The position numbers were made by a program, and so were the translations under genes. Shown one piece after another: positions 10,412 to 24,200 of a DNA stretch of 64,000 nucleotides. The notes under the pieces were generated by a model that made no database searches, was not told where the DNA came from, and was given only the letters and a program-made list of their open reading frames with translations. The stretch is from the NCBI RefSeq assembly GCF_040436345.1, contig NC_133232.1, positions 4,511,001 through 4,575,000 on the forward strand, in the 5' to 3' direction. This DNA is from Pagrus major. Its lineage: Eukaryota; Chordata; Actinopteri; Spariformes; Sparidae. Numbering within the stretch: position 1 is the first letter of the stretch; each line of letters opens with the position of its first letter.

Positions 10412-11931
10412 CTACAGAGAGACAGACAAGTCAGAGACAGACAGGTCAATGAACTGCTCCTACAGAGAGACAGACAGGTCAGAGACAGACAGGTCAGAGA
10501 CTGACAGGTCAATTAACTGCTCCTACAGAGAGACAGACAGGTCAGAGACAGACAGGTCAGAGACTGACAGGTCAATTAACTGCTCCTACAGAGAGACAGA
10601 CAGGTCAGAGACAGACATGTCAATGAACTGCTCCTACAGAGAGACAGACAGGTCAATGAACTGCTCCTACAGAGAGACAGACAGGTCAGAGACAGACAGG
10701 TCAATGAACTGCTCCTACAGAGAGACAGACAGGTCAGAGACAGACAGGTCAATGAACTGCTCCTACAGAGAGACAGACAGGTCAGAGACAGACAGGTCAG
10801 AGAGACAGGCAGGTCAGTGACAGACAGGTCAGAGAGACACACAGGTCAGAGACAGACAGGTAAGAGAGACAGACAGGTCAAAAATGTCAAACCTGAACCT
10901 TAACCTGGACCTGAACCTGGACCTGAATCTGGACCTGGTCTCGTCCTCACCTGGTTCATCCTGGGCAGGTCTTTGATGGTCTCTGTCTTGGGTTCCTTCT
11001 CTTTGGCCCACATCCTCAGGTAGTACCTGTAGTCCTTCACCTTCTCATCTGAAACAACACACAGGTGAGAGGTCACAGCTGAGAGGCCAGAGCCACACTG
11101 AAGATAAACAGTAACTACAGTCTGATCCATAGATATACAAAGCTAGATAATTTGTTTGCACAGTAATGGTTTGTGGAGGTCGTTCATGGTTTGTGGAGGT
11201 CGTTCATGGTTTGTGGAGGTTGTTGGTGGTTTGTGGAGGTTGTTGGTGGTTTGTGGAGGTCGTTGGTGGTTTGTGGAGGTCATTCATGGTTTGTGCAGGT
11301 CACTGACAGTTGTTGGGGGTCCATCATGGTTTTTGGACCTTGCTGATGGTTTTTGGAGTTGCTGACAGTTTTTGGAGCATATTATCGGATGATGGACACT
11401 TTCACACCTGTATGGGCTGTTGGGGGGGGAACACTCTTTGTGTTGTTGTTGGTGTTGGTGTTGATACTGATGTCGTTGTTATTTGTGGTTTATTCATTCA
11501 TTCATCTTCTTCCACTTATCCGGGGTCGGGTCGCGGACATCTTATTTGTGGTTATCAAGTGAAAAAGTGATTTTGTTTGCTCCTTGAAGTGTTTAATAAA
11601 ACCAAACCATCTCCTGTACACATTTACCTTTCTTCTCCTCGCTGTCTCCACCTCCATCCTTCCCCTCGTCACCTGCACACAGACAGGAAATCATCTCTAT
11701 CATCTTCATCATCATCATCACCATCACATCATCATGATCATCATCACCATCACCATCATCACCATTATCATCCTCACCATCACCATCATCATCATCACCA
11801 TTATCATCACCACCATCATCACCATCATCACCATCACCATCACCATCATCACCATCATCATCACCACCACCACCATCATCACCATCATCATCATCACCAC
11901 CACCACCATCATCACCATCACCATCACCACC

Positions 11932-11964
<33 letters not shown>

Positions 11965-11975
11965 TTCATCACCAC

Positions 11976-12016
<41 letters not shown>

Positions 12017-15000
12017 CATCACCATCACCTTCACCATCTTCATAATCATCATCAAATATTGATCAGATAACGGTGACAGAGTTTGTTAAAAACATGAAGT
12101 TGACTTTGTAGAAAAGTGTTAAATTGTTATTCTGTGTCCAGAACAAACCCTGACCTGTGAGTTTGATTGCAGGTTTATACATTCTTAATGATGTCCAGAC
12201 ATCAGAGACGTGAATGTCATGTCAGTGTCAACCCCAACAGGCTTTTGCGACACAACATCACGCTAAAATGTTGCTTGTGTTCAATATTTTCACCTCATGC
12301 GATTTCTCGCTTGGTGCGAATTTTCGCGTCTAATTGCGTCTTATCATTGACTGTGTATGTAATATAGTTGAGCGAATAATTTGTGTCGTGTTTGCTCTGA
12401 ACACAGCATTAAAGTGACATCAGGACTTTTCCTGTTCAGATCTTCAGCATGTTGCACTCCTGGCCACGCCCCCATAGTGATGTCACAATACAGGTTAAAC
12501 ACCTGGAGCCAGATGGAGCCGGCTCCATCTCAGCCTCTCTTTCATTTCAGCCTTTCTTGTTAAAACCAGCCTGAGAGGAATCCAGCAGGTCCTCTGGTAG
12601 CTGATTGGTAAGGCAGTGATGAACACTCAGGTTTCATGTCCCTAAACTTCCCCAGGATGGAGAAGGTGTGAGCTGAAGACAGCCCTCCAGGACCAGGATT
12701 CCAGAGAGTGTCTAAAAAGAAGAACCTTGCTCTCATTGACCTTCTCATCTTCTCCAACACAGCAGCGGTCATCCTGCAGGTTCATTAGTACCCTGAGACT
12801 CACCAGGAGCCTTTCGCTCAGAGAGTTTAGGACCAGGTAGACATCTCAGAACTCTGCTATCCAGCTGTTCTGAGGCGGCCTGCATTAACTCTGGCTTCTT
12901 TCCCACCAGAGATGTTATGTTCCACATACAACCAGTTTTGATAGGCCTGCCTGCTGCCCTACATCCAGCCTTACAGGTGGTGGACCCGCAAGTCAGACGC
13001 CCCAAAGGTGTGGTCCCAGCCACCAGGTGCTCACTGTCGAACTCCAACCTGCCTCTGAAACGGTTTGCGGGAGTTGTTACAGTATGTGATGCTGCAGTGA
13101 GTGATTGAGGCTTCACACACAAACTGAACAAAGAGCAGCTGCTGCAGCATGGTCCAGGTGAGAAACAGCTGCTGTGACATCACTGGCTGTGGGCGGGGCC
13201 AGAGCAACAACATGTCTGACAGCTTAGGTGTAAGAGTGCAGGGCAACAGCAGGTTTCCTCAAACCACAAAGACACAAACCTGATGTCACTTCCTGCTGCC
13301 CCGAAATGTCCAGATCAGACAGGAAGGAAGATTCTGGAAGGAAACGTCACAGAAGAAGAACAAGAAGAACAAGAACAAGAACAAGAACAAGAACAAGAAC
13401 AAGAACAAGAACAAGAACAAGAAGAGATCAGGTGCGTGTGAGTGAGAAAGAAATCATTGAAAATCTGTTAATGAGGTTTTTCATGCAAATCAAACAGATT
13501 CATGATATTTCACATGGACAGGATGTTTCCATAAACCTGCTGAGTCGCTGCTGACAGTTTTATATCAGACATTTGTTCTGCTCTGTTAATTATCTGGAGT
13601 CACTTTATTTTATTTTACTATCAGCTGTTTCAGAGTCTGTTGATCATGTTATCCACAGAAAACCCAGTTATTGTGCCCTGAAGTGCAAAACAAACTCTAA
13701 ACACAGAGCTCACCTGTCAGCAGGTATAACTTGCAGTAGAAATACTGCAGTAAGTCAGGAGTTTACAGTATTTATCAGTGATTACCTCTTGGTACGTCCT
13801 CAGTGAAGAAATGGGCTGCCTCCAGAGCAGACTCTGCCTCCTCAGGACACAGAGCTGCAACACAAACAAACAAACAAACAAACAAACACATAAATAAATA
13901 AACAGATGAACAGATGAATACATGAATACACAAACTGCAGCTCAGTTGGGTCAGTATGTTTCACAGAAATACCAACGTGACTGTTACCTGGTGGGAGGTG
14001 GAGCTTGTACAGCAGTTTAAGTTTCTCCGTCATGTCTCCATGATACATCCCACCTATAGACACACAACACAACAAACTGAGAGGAAACCAACACAGACCA
14101 ACATCTGAGATAAATGTCTGAGTACCTGGAAGTTTAAAGGTCCAGTGTGTAGATTTAGTCACATCTATCTGTGATGTTGCAGATTGCAACCAACTAAATA
14201 CCCCTCATCTCACCCTACCCTAAGATGATCACTAAAAACACTAAAAACATGAACGTCCCTCTGTAGAGTCAGTGTTTGGTTTGTCTGCTCTGGGCTCCTG
14301 TAGAAACATGGTGGACTGTAGATATCAAAGACTCATTCTGAGGTAACACTGATTACACACTAATGAAAACATTCTCCTGAATATTATATTATATTTAAAT
14401 CCTACACACTGAACCTTTAACTCAGAGCTCCTGTGTCTGCACTCACTGAGTCCAGTGATGAACTCTTTGAAATTGACGAGTCCATCCTGGTTCTGGTCCA
14501 GGAGTCTGAAAAGGCGGGCTGACAGTGTCGTAGTGTGGCCTCCACAGACCCAGGGAGCGAGCGCGGTGAACAGCTGGGTAAACTGAACCGGGTCGATGCG
14601 GTACTGCTCCAGGTACGGCAGGCTGGGATCATGACGCTCAGCTGCAGAGCTGCTGGAGCCCCAATAACAGCTCGTCATGTGTTTGGACTGAAGCAAAGAT
14701 GAAGAGAGGTCACACTGTCAGTACACCCTTTTTTGATTTATTGTCAGCAGGTCACAGCTCACAGCACCTACACAAATCAAAACCTCCAACCCAAACTGCA
14801 CAGAGTCAGGTGTGCCAACATCAGACTCAGGTTAGCAGTGAACTGTGAACGTAGCAGTGAATGTTCAGTCTGATTGGCTGCTCTATCACAGTTGAGTTTA
14901 GTGTAGCAACACTTCAGTTCAACACAACTTCACCTGCAGCTGTAAACGAGTCCCTCCTGTGATTCCTGATTATTCTCATCTGATTATAATGTTATAATCA

Positions 15001-15181
15001 TGATTCATTCGACCGTAGCAAATGTAATGAAACGTTTGACGTCTCAGAAACACGTTTTGGTCATGAGTTGTTATATATCTGAACTTTTTTAAAAACAGTT
15101 TGTTCTGACCTTAAAGAGACAGTACAGCTCCTCCAGCTCCTCGATACTGAAGGCCGACTCCGTCATCATTGCTCTAACCTG

Positions 15182-15242
<61 letters not shown>

Positions 15243-18200
15243 TTAACACTGCTTCATGTCTACATTGGCATGTTAGCATTAGGCAGGAGTACCCTAATAA
15301 CACCCACCACACTCCTCTTGGCTGTGTCCTCCAGCGACTGGATGACCTTTAACCTCTGCTTGAACCTCATCTGCTCGATGACATCAGCGCGCAAGGTGCC
15401 AAACTTCTGCTCAGAGAAGAAGGAGAGATTGAGATTACCTCAAAAACAGATCCAGGAATTGCAGCAGGAATTACACTGTGTCACTGAGTCATCTGACCTC
15501 ATAGGACGACTTGATGAGGTCGAAGATGTCGATCTCTGGTGGAGGGTCATCCCCACTCGTTAGCAGGGCATGGAGGTGAGGGATGGGCGGAGCCACTGTC
15601 TGTTTATTCACAACATTATCCAGGTACCTGACACACACACACACACACACACACATTCATTAAGTAGACTCCATTCCTAGCTGCCCAGTCTGAACCTCTA
15701 CCTGACCAGTCTGGACCTCTACCTCCCCAGTCCTGACCTCTACCTGCACAGTCGGACCTCTACCTGCACAGTCTGGACCTCTACCTCCCCAGTCCTGACC
15801 TCTACCTGCACAGTCGGACCTCTACCTGCACAGTCTGGACCTCTACCTGCACAGTCGGACCTCTACCTGCACAGTCTGGACCTCTACCTGACCAGTCTGG
15901 ACCTCTACCTCCCCAGTCCAGACCTCTACCTGCACAGTCGGACCTCTACCTGCACAGTCTGGACCTCTACCTGCACAGTCCTGACCTCTACCTGCACAGT
16001 CCTGACCTCTACCTGCACAGTCGGACCTCTACCTGCACAGTCTGGACCTCTACCTGACCAGTCTGGACCTCTACCTCCCCAGTCCAGACCTCTACCTGGC
16101 CAGTCTGGACTCCTACCCCCCCAGGCCGGACCTCTACCTGGCCACTCTGGAGTTCTACCTGCCCAGTCGGGACCTCTACTTCCCCAGTCTGGACTCCTAC
16201 CTGCCCAGGATTGTCATTGCTTCCCCCTCGTCACTGCAGGACAGGAGAGCGTCCATGTTGTCGTGAAGCACTGCCAGCGCCACCTGCAGATAGATTTTTC
16301 CAACAGGAAGTAGTCAAGTTACAGGTGTTAGAGGTCAGAGGTGAAGACTGCTGACTGTGCTGTGTGATGCCCACTGACATTTTCTAATACAGCTTTTCTA
16401 ACAGTGGACACTAAATAACATTGTAGACTGTAAAGGGTACACTAGCTCTGGATGCTAAGTAAGGGATAATGTATAGTTCGGAGGTTGTTATGGAGAAATA
16501 AACCAGTTGTATGGTTCCATACAACCTGAAGGGGTTTATTTCTACATAACAACTGACTAACTATACATTATCCTGCTTATTACACGGCTTACGAGTAAAA
16601 TAAATAATAAATAATCACCCACAATAATTCAGCAGCGACGAGGATTGGTCGGTAAAGTTTTCACTTTCACTTTCAAGGCCGGCCTGAGAGAGGAGCTGGA
16701 CAGCGGTGCTTCTTATGCTGTGGTTGGTGTAACGCGTTCAAAGTCCAGCTGTCTTGCTTATGTTGCTATATGTTGCCAGGACGGATCAGAGCGCCGTCCC
16801 TAGCAACGGTCTGTTATACTTGACGACGGTCATTATACAGAAATAACGGACCGTAGAACGCAGCGATGGACCAATCAGAGGGCAGCATTCAATAGAGCCG
16901 TGTAATAACACTGAACAATGGACATTTCCACTGGCAATGAGAATTTATATTAACATACACTACTATCATATACCCTATTCCGTTGTTTCTATTGTTCTCA
17001 TTCCATTTTCCACTTGCAATGTGATCTCCTTCAAACAGTTCAAACTGTGCTTCTTATTTCTCCATCCGTATTGTATGGTACCATGGATGTACACAAGAAC
17101 AGTCAGTTAACAGTCGGTAAGGCGCAGTGACTCTGACCTGGAAGATGACCTTGATGCCCTCGTAGAAGAAGCAATCAACCAATAGGACGGCACTGTCGAA
17201 GGGCATCACAGACAGGAAGAGTGTGAGGAACCAGGAGAGGCTGATGGTGGAGATAACTCCCAGCTCCTGCATGTGTTCATACAGCAGGGGGAGGAAGGCT
17301 CGGGTCAGGTCCTCAAACACCCCCTGATCCACCAGAGCACCTGCAGGGACAAAAACTACATCAGACTGGGAGAGTGCCCCTCAGTGGCTGCATCTACAGC
17401 AGTCTACACTTATCACTTGGCTTCTCGTTGTACAGCTTTAACTCTCCGGTAAACCAGATATTCATTTATGTGAGAACATGTACAGAAAATAACAGACCAC
17501 GGTGTAGTTACAGACCTACGACTCGGGTGTTGTAGTAGTCAGGCAACATCCGCTCACAAAGCGCCACCAACAGCCAGAAGGCTTCCTCCTCTGGACAGTA
17601 GAGCAACAGGACGGAGGTGACAATGTTCATTGCCTGGAAAGGGGAGAACGGCAGAATACGTGTCAGTTTGTATTAATACGCTATTATTATTTTATATTAT
17701 CAAGTATTATTATGCATTACACTTATTTAATATTAAGTAAGTTATATTTACCTGACAGTATCCGATGCCAGGGTTGCGGTGGGCGTAGCTGGTGAGGACA
17801 CGGCGCAGCGCAGCGATGCCTGTTTCGTTCTGGAATGCTCGATGCTCAGGCATCGAGCGGTGAAGGTCGCGCTCAATTTCCTCAGTGGCCAATGAACACA
17901 TCCCCATGGCTTGCTCCACCAGGTCACCATAGTAACCAGGGTGCGTCGCCATTTCGTTCTGCGCTCCTATACAGATAGATGGACAGATGAACAGGTGAAT
18001 ACATCAAAGTTCAGATTACGTGTGGTATGAATGAATGAACAGTTACCTGAGAACAGCAGCCACAGCTCTCCTCTCAGGCGCTCTGGGATCCCATTAAGGA
18101 TGAGTTCTCTGGTTCTGGAGGTTCGGTACATGCAGACACCTCGACCGAACTCTGAGAAATGGATGTTCCAAGCCTCCTCTTTCATCTTCTCTTTCATCTG

Positions 18201-21200
18201 CAGAAGGGGGAGTGAGAAGGTGAGGCAGGATGGAGGGAGAGGAGGAGGGAGGTGAGGGAGGATTTACTTACACATTCTGACACAGCATTGAACTGTAGCT
18301 TCATCTCACACATCAACATGCTTTGTCAATCAGTGTATGCTGGGACAATACTCCCTAGAATCTAATGGTACTCCTCGGTATCTAATGGTACTACTTTGAA
18401 TTTAGCAGTACTCAAAATCTCACGGTACTCCTCGTAATCAGAAGGTACTCCTCATAATCAGAAGGTACTCCTCAGAATCTGAGGTACTACTTTGAATCTA
18501 GCGGTAGTCCTTGGAATCTAGGAGTACTCCTCAGAATCTAGTTTTACTCCTCGGAATCTAGTTTTACGCCGCAAAATCTAATGGTACTCCTCGGTATCTA
18601 ATGCTGCTACTTTGAATTTAGCAGTACTCAAAATCTCACAGTACTCCTCGTAATCAGAAGGTACTCCTCAGAATCTAGCAGTACTACTTGGAATCTAGTG
18701 GTACTCTTTGGAATCTAGCGGTACTCTTCGGAATCTAGTTTTACTCCGCAGAATCTAGTGGTACTACTCAGAAGCTACTGGTAATCTTCGGTATTTAAAG
18801 GTACTCCTCGTTACCAGAAGGAGCTCATCGTATTTTAATGGTATTCCTTGGAATCTAGCGGTACTCAGAATCTAACGGGGCTCATGGAAATCTAACGGTA
18901 CTCCTTGGAATCTACCAGTATTCCTCAGAGTCTAACAGTAATGCTTGGAATCTGACGGTCCTCCTCGGAATCTAATGGTACTCCTAGGTATCTGGAGGTA
19001 CTCCTCAGTATCTGATGATGCCAGCACTTATCAGAAATGTTAACAGTTCTCTATAACTCACAGCTTTGGGTCCCAGGTCTTCTGGTGCGTTGCAGTGGTA
19101 GAGCTGCAGCAGACCCTGGCTAGCTGTTGGTAGACCTGGGTGGTACTGACGACCCCTGTGGACGGACTCTGACCCTGCAGATGAGGCACTGGAGGATGCC
19201 TGAGGACACAAACACACATTTCAACAATAGAAATGAAAGTTTACCTCTGCAGGATTCCACTTCCTGTCATTTAAAACTGCCTGACCCAGCAGACATTCAG
19301 CAGCTGAGCTGGCCTCAACATTGTGAGCTCACCTTACAACTGTTACACCTCTGAGAAACATGATAGCAGTATTACTACACACTTTTAGACTTCAGTAACA
19401 ACTTCTGATCCAAGCAGATCAGAACCTGTATCTGAATGACGCACCGAGTGACCAATTGGAGACAGTGGGCTGGTGTCACCCCATGAGCTGTCAGGCGTTC
19501 GCTGCAGGAAGTCTGAAATGCGTTGGACCAGGAAGTCTCTGTCTTTGAGGTTGGCGAACAGGAAGTTCATCTTGTTCTTGGTGCTGATGGAGACAGGACA
19601 CGGCAGGACGCTGCTGCTGTCCGCCTTTTCCACAATTGAAACCTGAGGAGCAGGGGATGCTGGGTAAAAATCACTGTGTAATACAGTGTAAGAACTGTGT
19701 AAGAAATACAATCCTAACATGTCATGTATTAGCTTGGTTTACATGCTTTACACAACAGAACTTTGTTTTGGGTTCAGCATACATCACATCAAGACAAATC
19801 ATCAACAAACAACATGACTTTTAAAAGACATAAATACAAGGCTAAGCGCCATACAGGGGCTGGTTCAATATTCGCATTGCATTTAGCAGAAATAATTAGG
19901 GTTAGGGTTAGGGTTCCATCTACAGTGCCTCTCTGATGGTAAATGCTCATGGTGTGGGTTGCAGAGGGCCCCCTGAACTGCCCACTGTAGACTCTGAAAA
20001 CTGACCTGGATTCTTTAACAGCTTGTTTACCTCTCTGAGTGGGATGATGAGCTGACACAGGTCTTCTTCTCTGCTGTTAAAACAGATGTAATTGTTGGAG
20101 ATGAACAGCTGCCCAACCACATGCATCTTAGCAAACGGCGTCCACAGCGTGCAGTCTGTGTGTCCGTCCAGACGCTCATCCTGTGTCAGCCGGAACATCG
20201 TCCGGTATCGCTCGTTCTTTGCCCGTGCGTCAAAATCCCTGCAGCAACGACATGGTAAGGAAACAGCTGATCAGATCAAAGGTCAGTGGCATAGTGGTCC
20301 AGGCTGAGACACAGCGACATTTAGTTTGATGGCTCAGGTGCATCATAGACAGCATGACTGTTGATAAACAAATTTTGTCTATGCGTATTACTTACTTAAT
20401 ACTAAATGTATGTATGTATGTATGTATGTATGTATGTATGTATGTATGTATATATATATGTATGAGAACACTGCGCTCTGTTTTGCACATGTATGAACTG
20501 TATGCCCACTTGGTATCACACTGTAAATTTAGCTTTGTAGTGATTTGGTGTTACAAACAAGATCAAGAGTTTTTTATTTGTTCAACACTCAGTCTGATCA
20601 GATGAAACCCTGTCAGCTTCATATCAGGCACATGGTTACTGAACAGAGTGAGACCTCTTGAGTGCAGAGACGTTCTTGAGTGTTTTGCAGGGTTTGGGCA
20701 GCGAGCGGTCGGCAGCAAACGCCTCATTGTCAAGTAGCTGGCGCATGGCAATGTTGGCGAGTTGCTCCATCAGCTTGAAGGTGTCGTTGATGTTAAGGAA
20801 CATGGAGAAGAAATGTTCTGTGTGACGCGTGCTGACACGAACGCTCTCTGGAAACACCAGGGTGGCGTTCTTTTCCAGCTGGGTCACCTCCGTCCACTGC
20901 ACCACCAGGGTCACTGAAGGTTGAATACATATATGAATGTAAATATAAACATAACAGAATGGGCTGATTGTGCTGTCTTGTTTCAAAATCAATTTGTTTT
21001 AAAGCATGAAGAGTAATAAACCATAAACTAGTTAACAAGGAGAGTAAATTACATGTAAAGTCACTGTTTATGTTAACTACAGAAGAAGCTCCTTCAGTGT
21101 GTGTTTAAACCAAAACAAGATGTTAAGTTACTCTTAAAGCTCACAGACTGTATATGACATCATTAGACACTTGTCTGTGATTGGCCTGTCGTACCCTCCT

Positions 21201-24200
21201 TGCCCAGCAGGAAGGAGTAGAAGCACAGGTGGTTGACGGACAGGTAGAGCCAGCCCTGCCGCGGCACTCGGCCCTTCCAGTAGCTGCAGGAATAATAATT
21301 CACCAGCTTCTCTTCATCTGGCATCCCAAACAGCCTCCTCATCTTCAGCTCCGCCTCCCGAAACTTCCCACAATCCTCCTCCTGCTCCTCCCCCTGCTTC
21401 AGCCGGTTCTCCTCTGCAATGATGCCCTGCAGGAAGTGACATCACTCACTGACAGGATCACACACAAAACAAGACAACTGGTCGGTCATACAGGAAGTGA
21501 CATACAGAAATCTTTCCTTTGACGAAGGTGGTGACGTCTTCATCATTGTCAAAGATGGAGATGGTCTGCAGCAGGTTGGACTCCAGCCAATCCCAGTGCT
21601 CTGTGATCTCCTTCCTGGATGAGCCTGCAAGACAGAGCTGGGTCAACAAACAACAAACAACCATTCAGCCAATCCCAGTGCTCCTAGTCCAGCTGTCTCA
21701 CCACAAGCAATGTTCCAGTAGATCTGAGAGTCCGCCGTCTGCAGCAGGATCCTGTAAGGAGCCACTCGAGCACTGGAGTCCAGAACCACATCCAGAGTCC
21801 CAACCAGGAGACCTGCAGACAGACAGAAAGACAGACAGACAGGTAAACCAGGAGACCTGCAGACAGACAGAAAGACAGACAGACAGGTGAACCAGGAGAC
21901 CTGAAGACAGACAGGCAGGTGAACCAGGAGGCCTGCAGACATTAGTTGTTCGGGTTGAGGGTTTTTCAGTCCAACTGAATCCTCATCAAAGTGAAACTCT
22001 TCATCAGCTCGTCTCTCTCTGATGGATCTGAACTAAGGACGTTTATAAAGTTCAAAGCACAGCAGGTGGACAATGACGTGTCACAACATGTCACATGACC
22101 TCAGATCAGCTGCTGGCTCACCTGTGATCAGAGGATCAGAACCAATCAATACAATAACAAATCACACTGCTGGTAACCTGAACATCAGGGACCAGGCCCA
22201 CCTGAGCCACATTGTGAAGGTGGCTGGTAAGATGACAGGTGTCCTGCAGACCCCCCTGACGACTATCTTTGACCAGCAGGTTCTCCGCAAGTCCAGGTCT
22301 ACATTAGACTGCACACACCAGAACCTTTACTCTCAGTTTGAAACTCTTCCCTCAGGTTGGAGATTTAGATTTCCCTGGTTCAAGTGCAATAGGAGTAACA
22401 ACTCCTTTGTTCCCTGTGCAATAACCTGCTTAATCTGCACATACAGAATGTGAGAGATTGTTTTGTTGTCCTGTTTATATTCAATGTACAGGAAACATTT
22501 TTGTACTTTTGTAATTGCGTATTTTTATCTTGTGCCCTTGACTGCAAATGAAGTTTTCCATCTGGGATTATAAAATGACTGAACTGAAAAAAAAACTCAC
22601 CGCCACATTTAGACAAACTGACACCAGGTGACAATTTTCCTGTCAGTCGACTGAGTGATTCATGGATCAATGTTTCAGCTCTGAACGGCTAAAAAATCAG
22701 GCGTCTTAAAATTTTAAAAACTTGTTTAAGTGTCCATTTTAACGTGTGATGATGTCACAGCTCTGCTCTGTCTGTACTGATTCTTTCTCTGATCAAACTT
22801 ATTAACAGATCCAGCTGATGACATGGAGGAAGTATCGTTGTGACAACATTAAAAGAATGAACAATTTAAAATGATTCCTTGAGACTGCAGACGTTCACCG
22901 GCTGACACACCTGGAGAGTAAAAACACAGAGCAGCTGCTCTGAGACTCAGTAACTCTCCAGGACTCCAGGTTCTGGACTCCAGGACACAAGGATCTGGAT
23001 TCCAGGACCCCAGGATCTGGACTCCAGGATTCCAGGTTCTGGACTCCAGGACTCACCACCCCAGAATCTGAACTCCAGGACTCCAGGACTCCAGGATCCG
23101 GACTCTAAATCTAATAAAACAACAATATGAACTATGTGTGATGCATTCAGTGTCAGTCAGCAGCATCTGAAACTTTAAAAATCTGTTGTGTTATGATAAT
23201 CAATTGTAATGTGGTAATTGTAGAAGTAATAGAGTACTATTAATGGTGGTCTGTAAACCAGTTTGTAAATTTTAATTGTTAATTTCTACCTGCAACTCGT
23301 AACTGATTCCATTATTGATTATCTGCTTAATTGATTAATTGTTGGTGTAAAGTCTTCAAACATTAAAATACAAAAATATTCAGAAATAATAATTAATAAT
23401 AATTCAAAATAAAACAGCAAAGCAACACATCTTCAGTTATCAATCCATGATCAAGATAGCTGCTGATCTTGATCGATTAATTGACGAATCTTTACAGCTT
23501 TGGACGGTTTCTGATACCAGAATGTTCTTCTGATCCAGATCCATCCAGATTATTAATGTTATAATTATCTCTATGTTGATTAAATCAAGAAACTGATCAA
23601 TAACCCTAACCCTAACCCATCCGGGCAGACTGAAGAGGACTGAACCGGACTGTAGTGGACTGACGCTGTCTCACATAGACTCAGACTAAACCAGGACCAG
23701 GATTAACCGGCCCAGGACCAAACCGGCCCAGGGCTAAACCTGAACAGGGCCAAACCGGATCTGGGCCTAACTGGACCAGGGCTAAAATAGACCAGGGCCT
23801 AACCGGACTAGGACTAAACAAGACCGGGGATAAACCAGACCAGGACTAAACCGGACAAGGGATAAACCGGACCAGGCATAAACCTGACCGGGACTAAACC
23901 TGACCGGGACTAAACCAGACCAGGGCTAAACCAGACCAGGGCTAAACCAGACCAGGACTAAACCGGACCAGGACTCAACCAGACCAGGGCTAAACCGGAC
24001 CAGGACTAAACCAGGACTAAACCAGACCGGGGATCAAACCGGACTCTAGTGGACTGCCGTTGTCTCACATAGACTCAGACTGGACTGGACCAGGACTGAA
24101 CCAGACCCGGACCTCAGACAGCCTGCACTCACCGGACAGTCCTCCCCCGCGGCCGTGTCCTCTCCTCCTCTGCAGGATGAAGAACGGGTTGGCCCGCTCG

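Noticed and set aside
11577..12062. Poly-histidine protein of about 160 residues and its Ile/Thr and Met/Val counterparts
   Set aside because: Translation of the (CAT/CAC)n array inside a tbc1d9b intron; all frames are open, none has a gene context.
19898..23617. Telomere-like TTAGGG runs near 19898 and CCCTAA near 23602
   Set aside because: Only two to three repeats each; too short to call interstitial telomeres.
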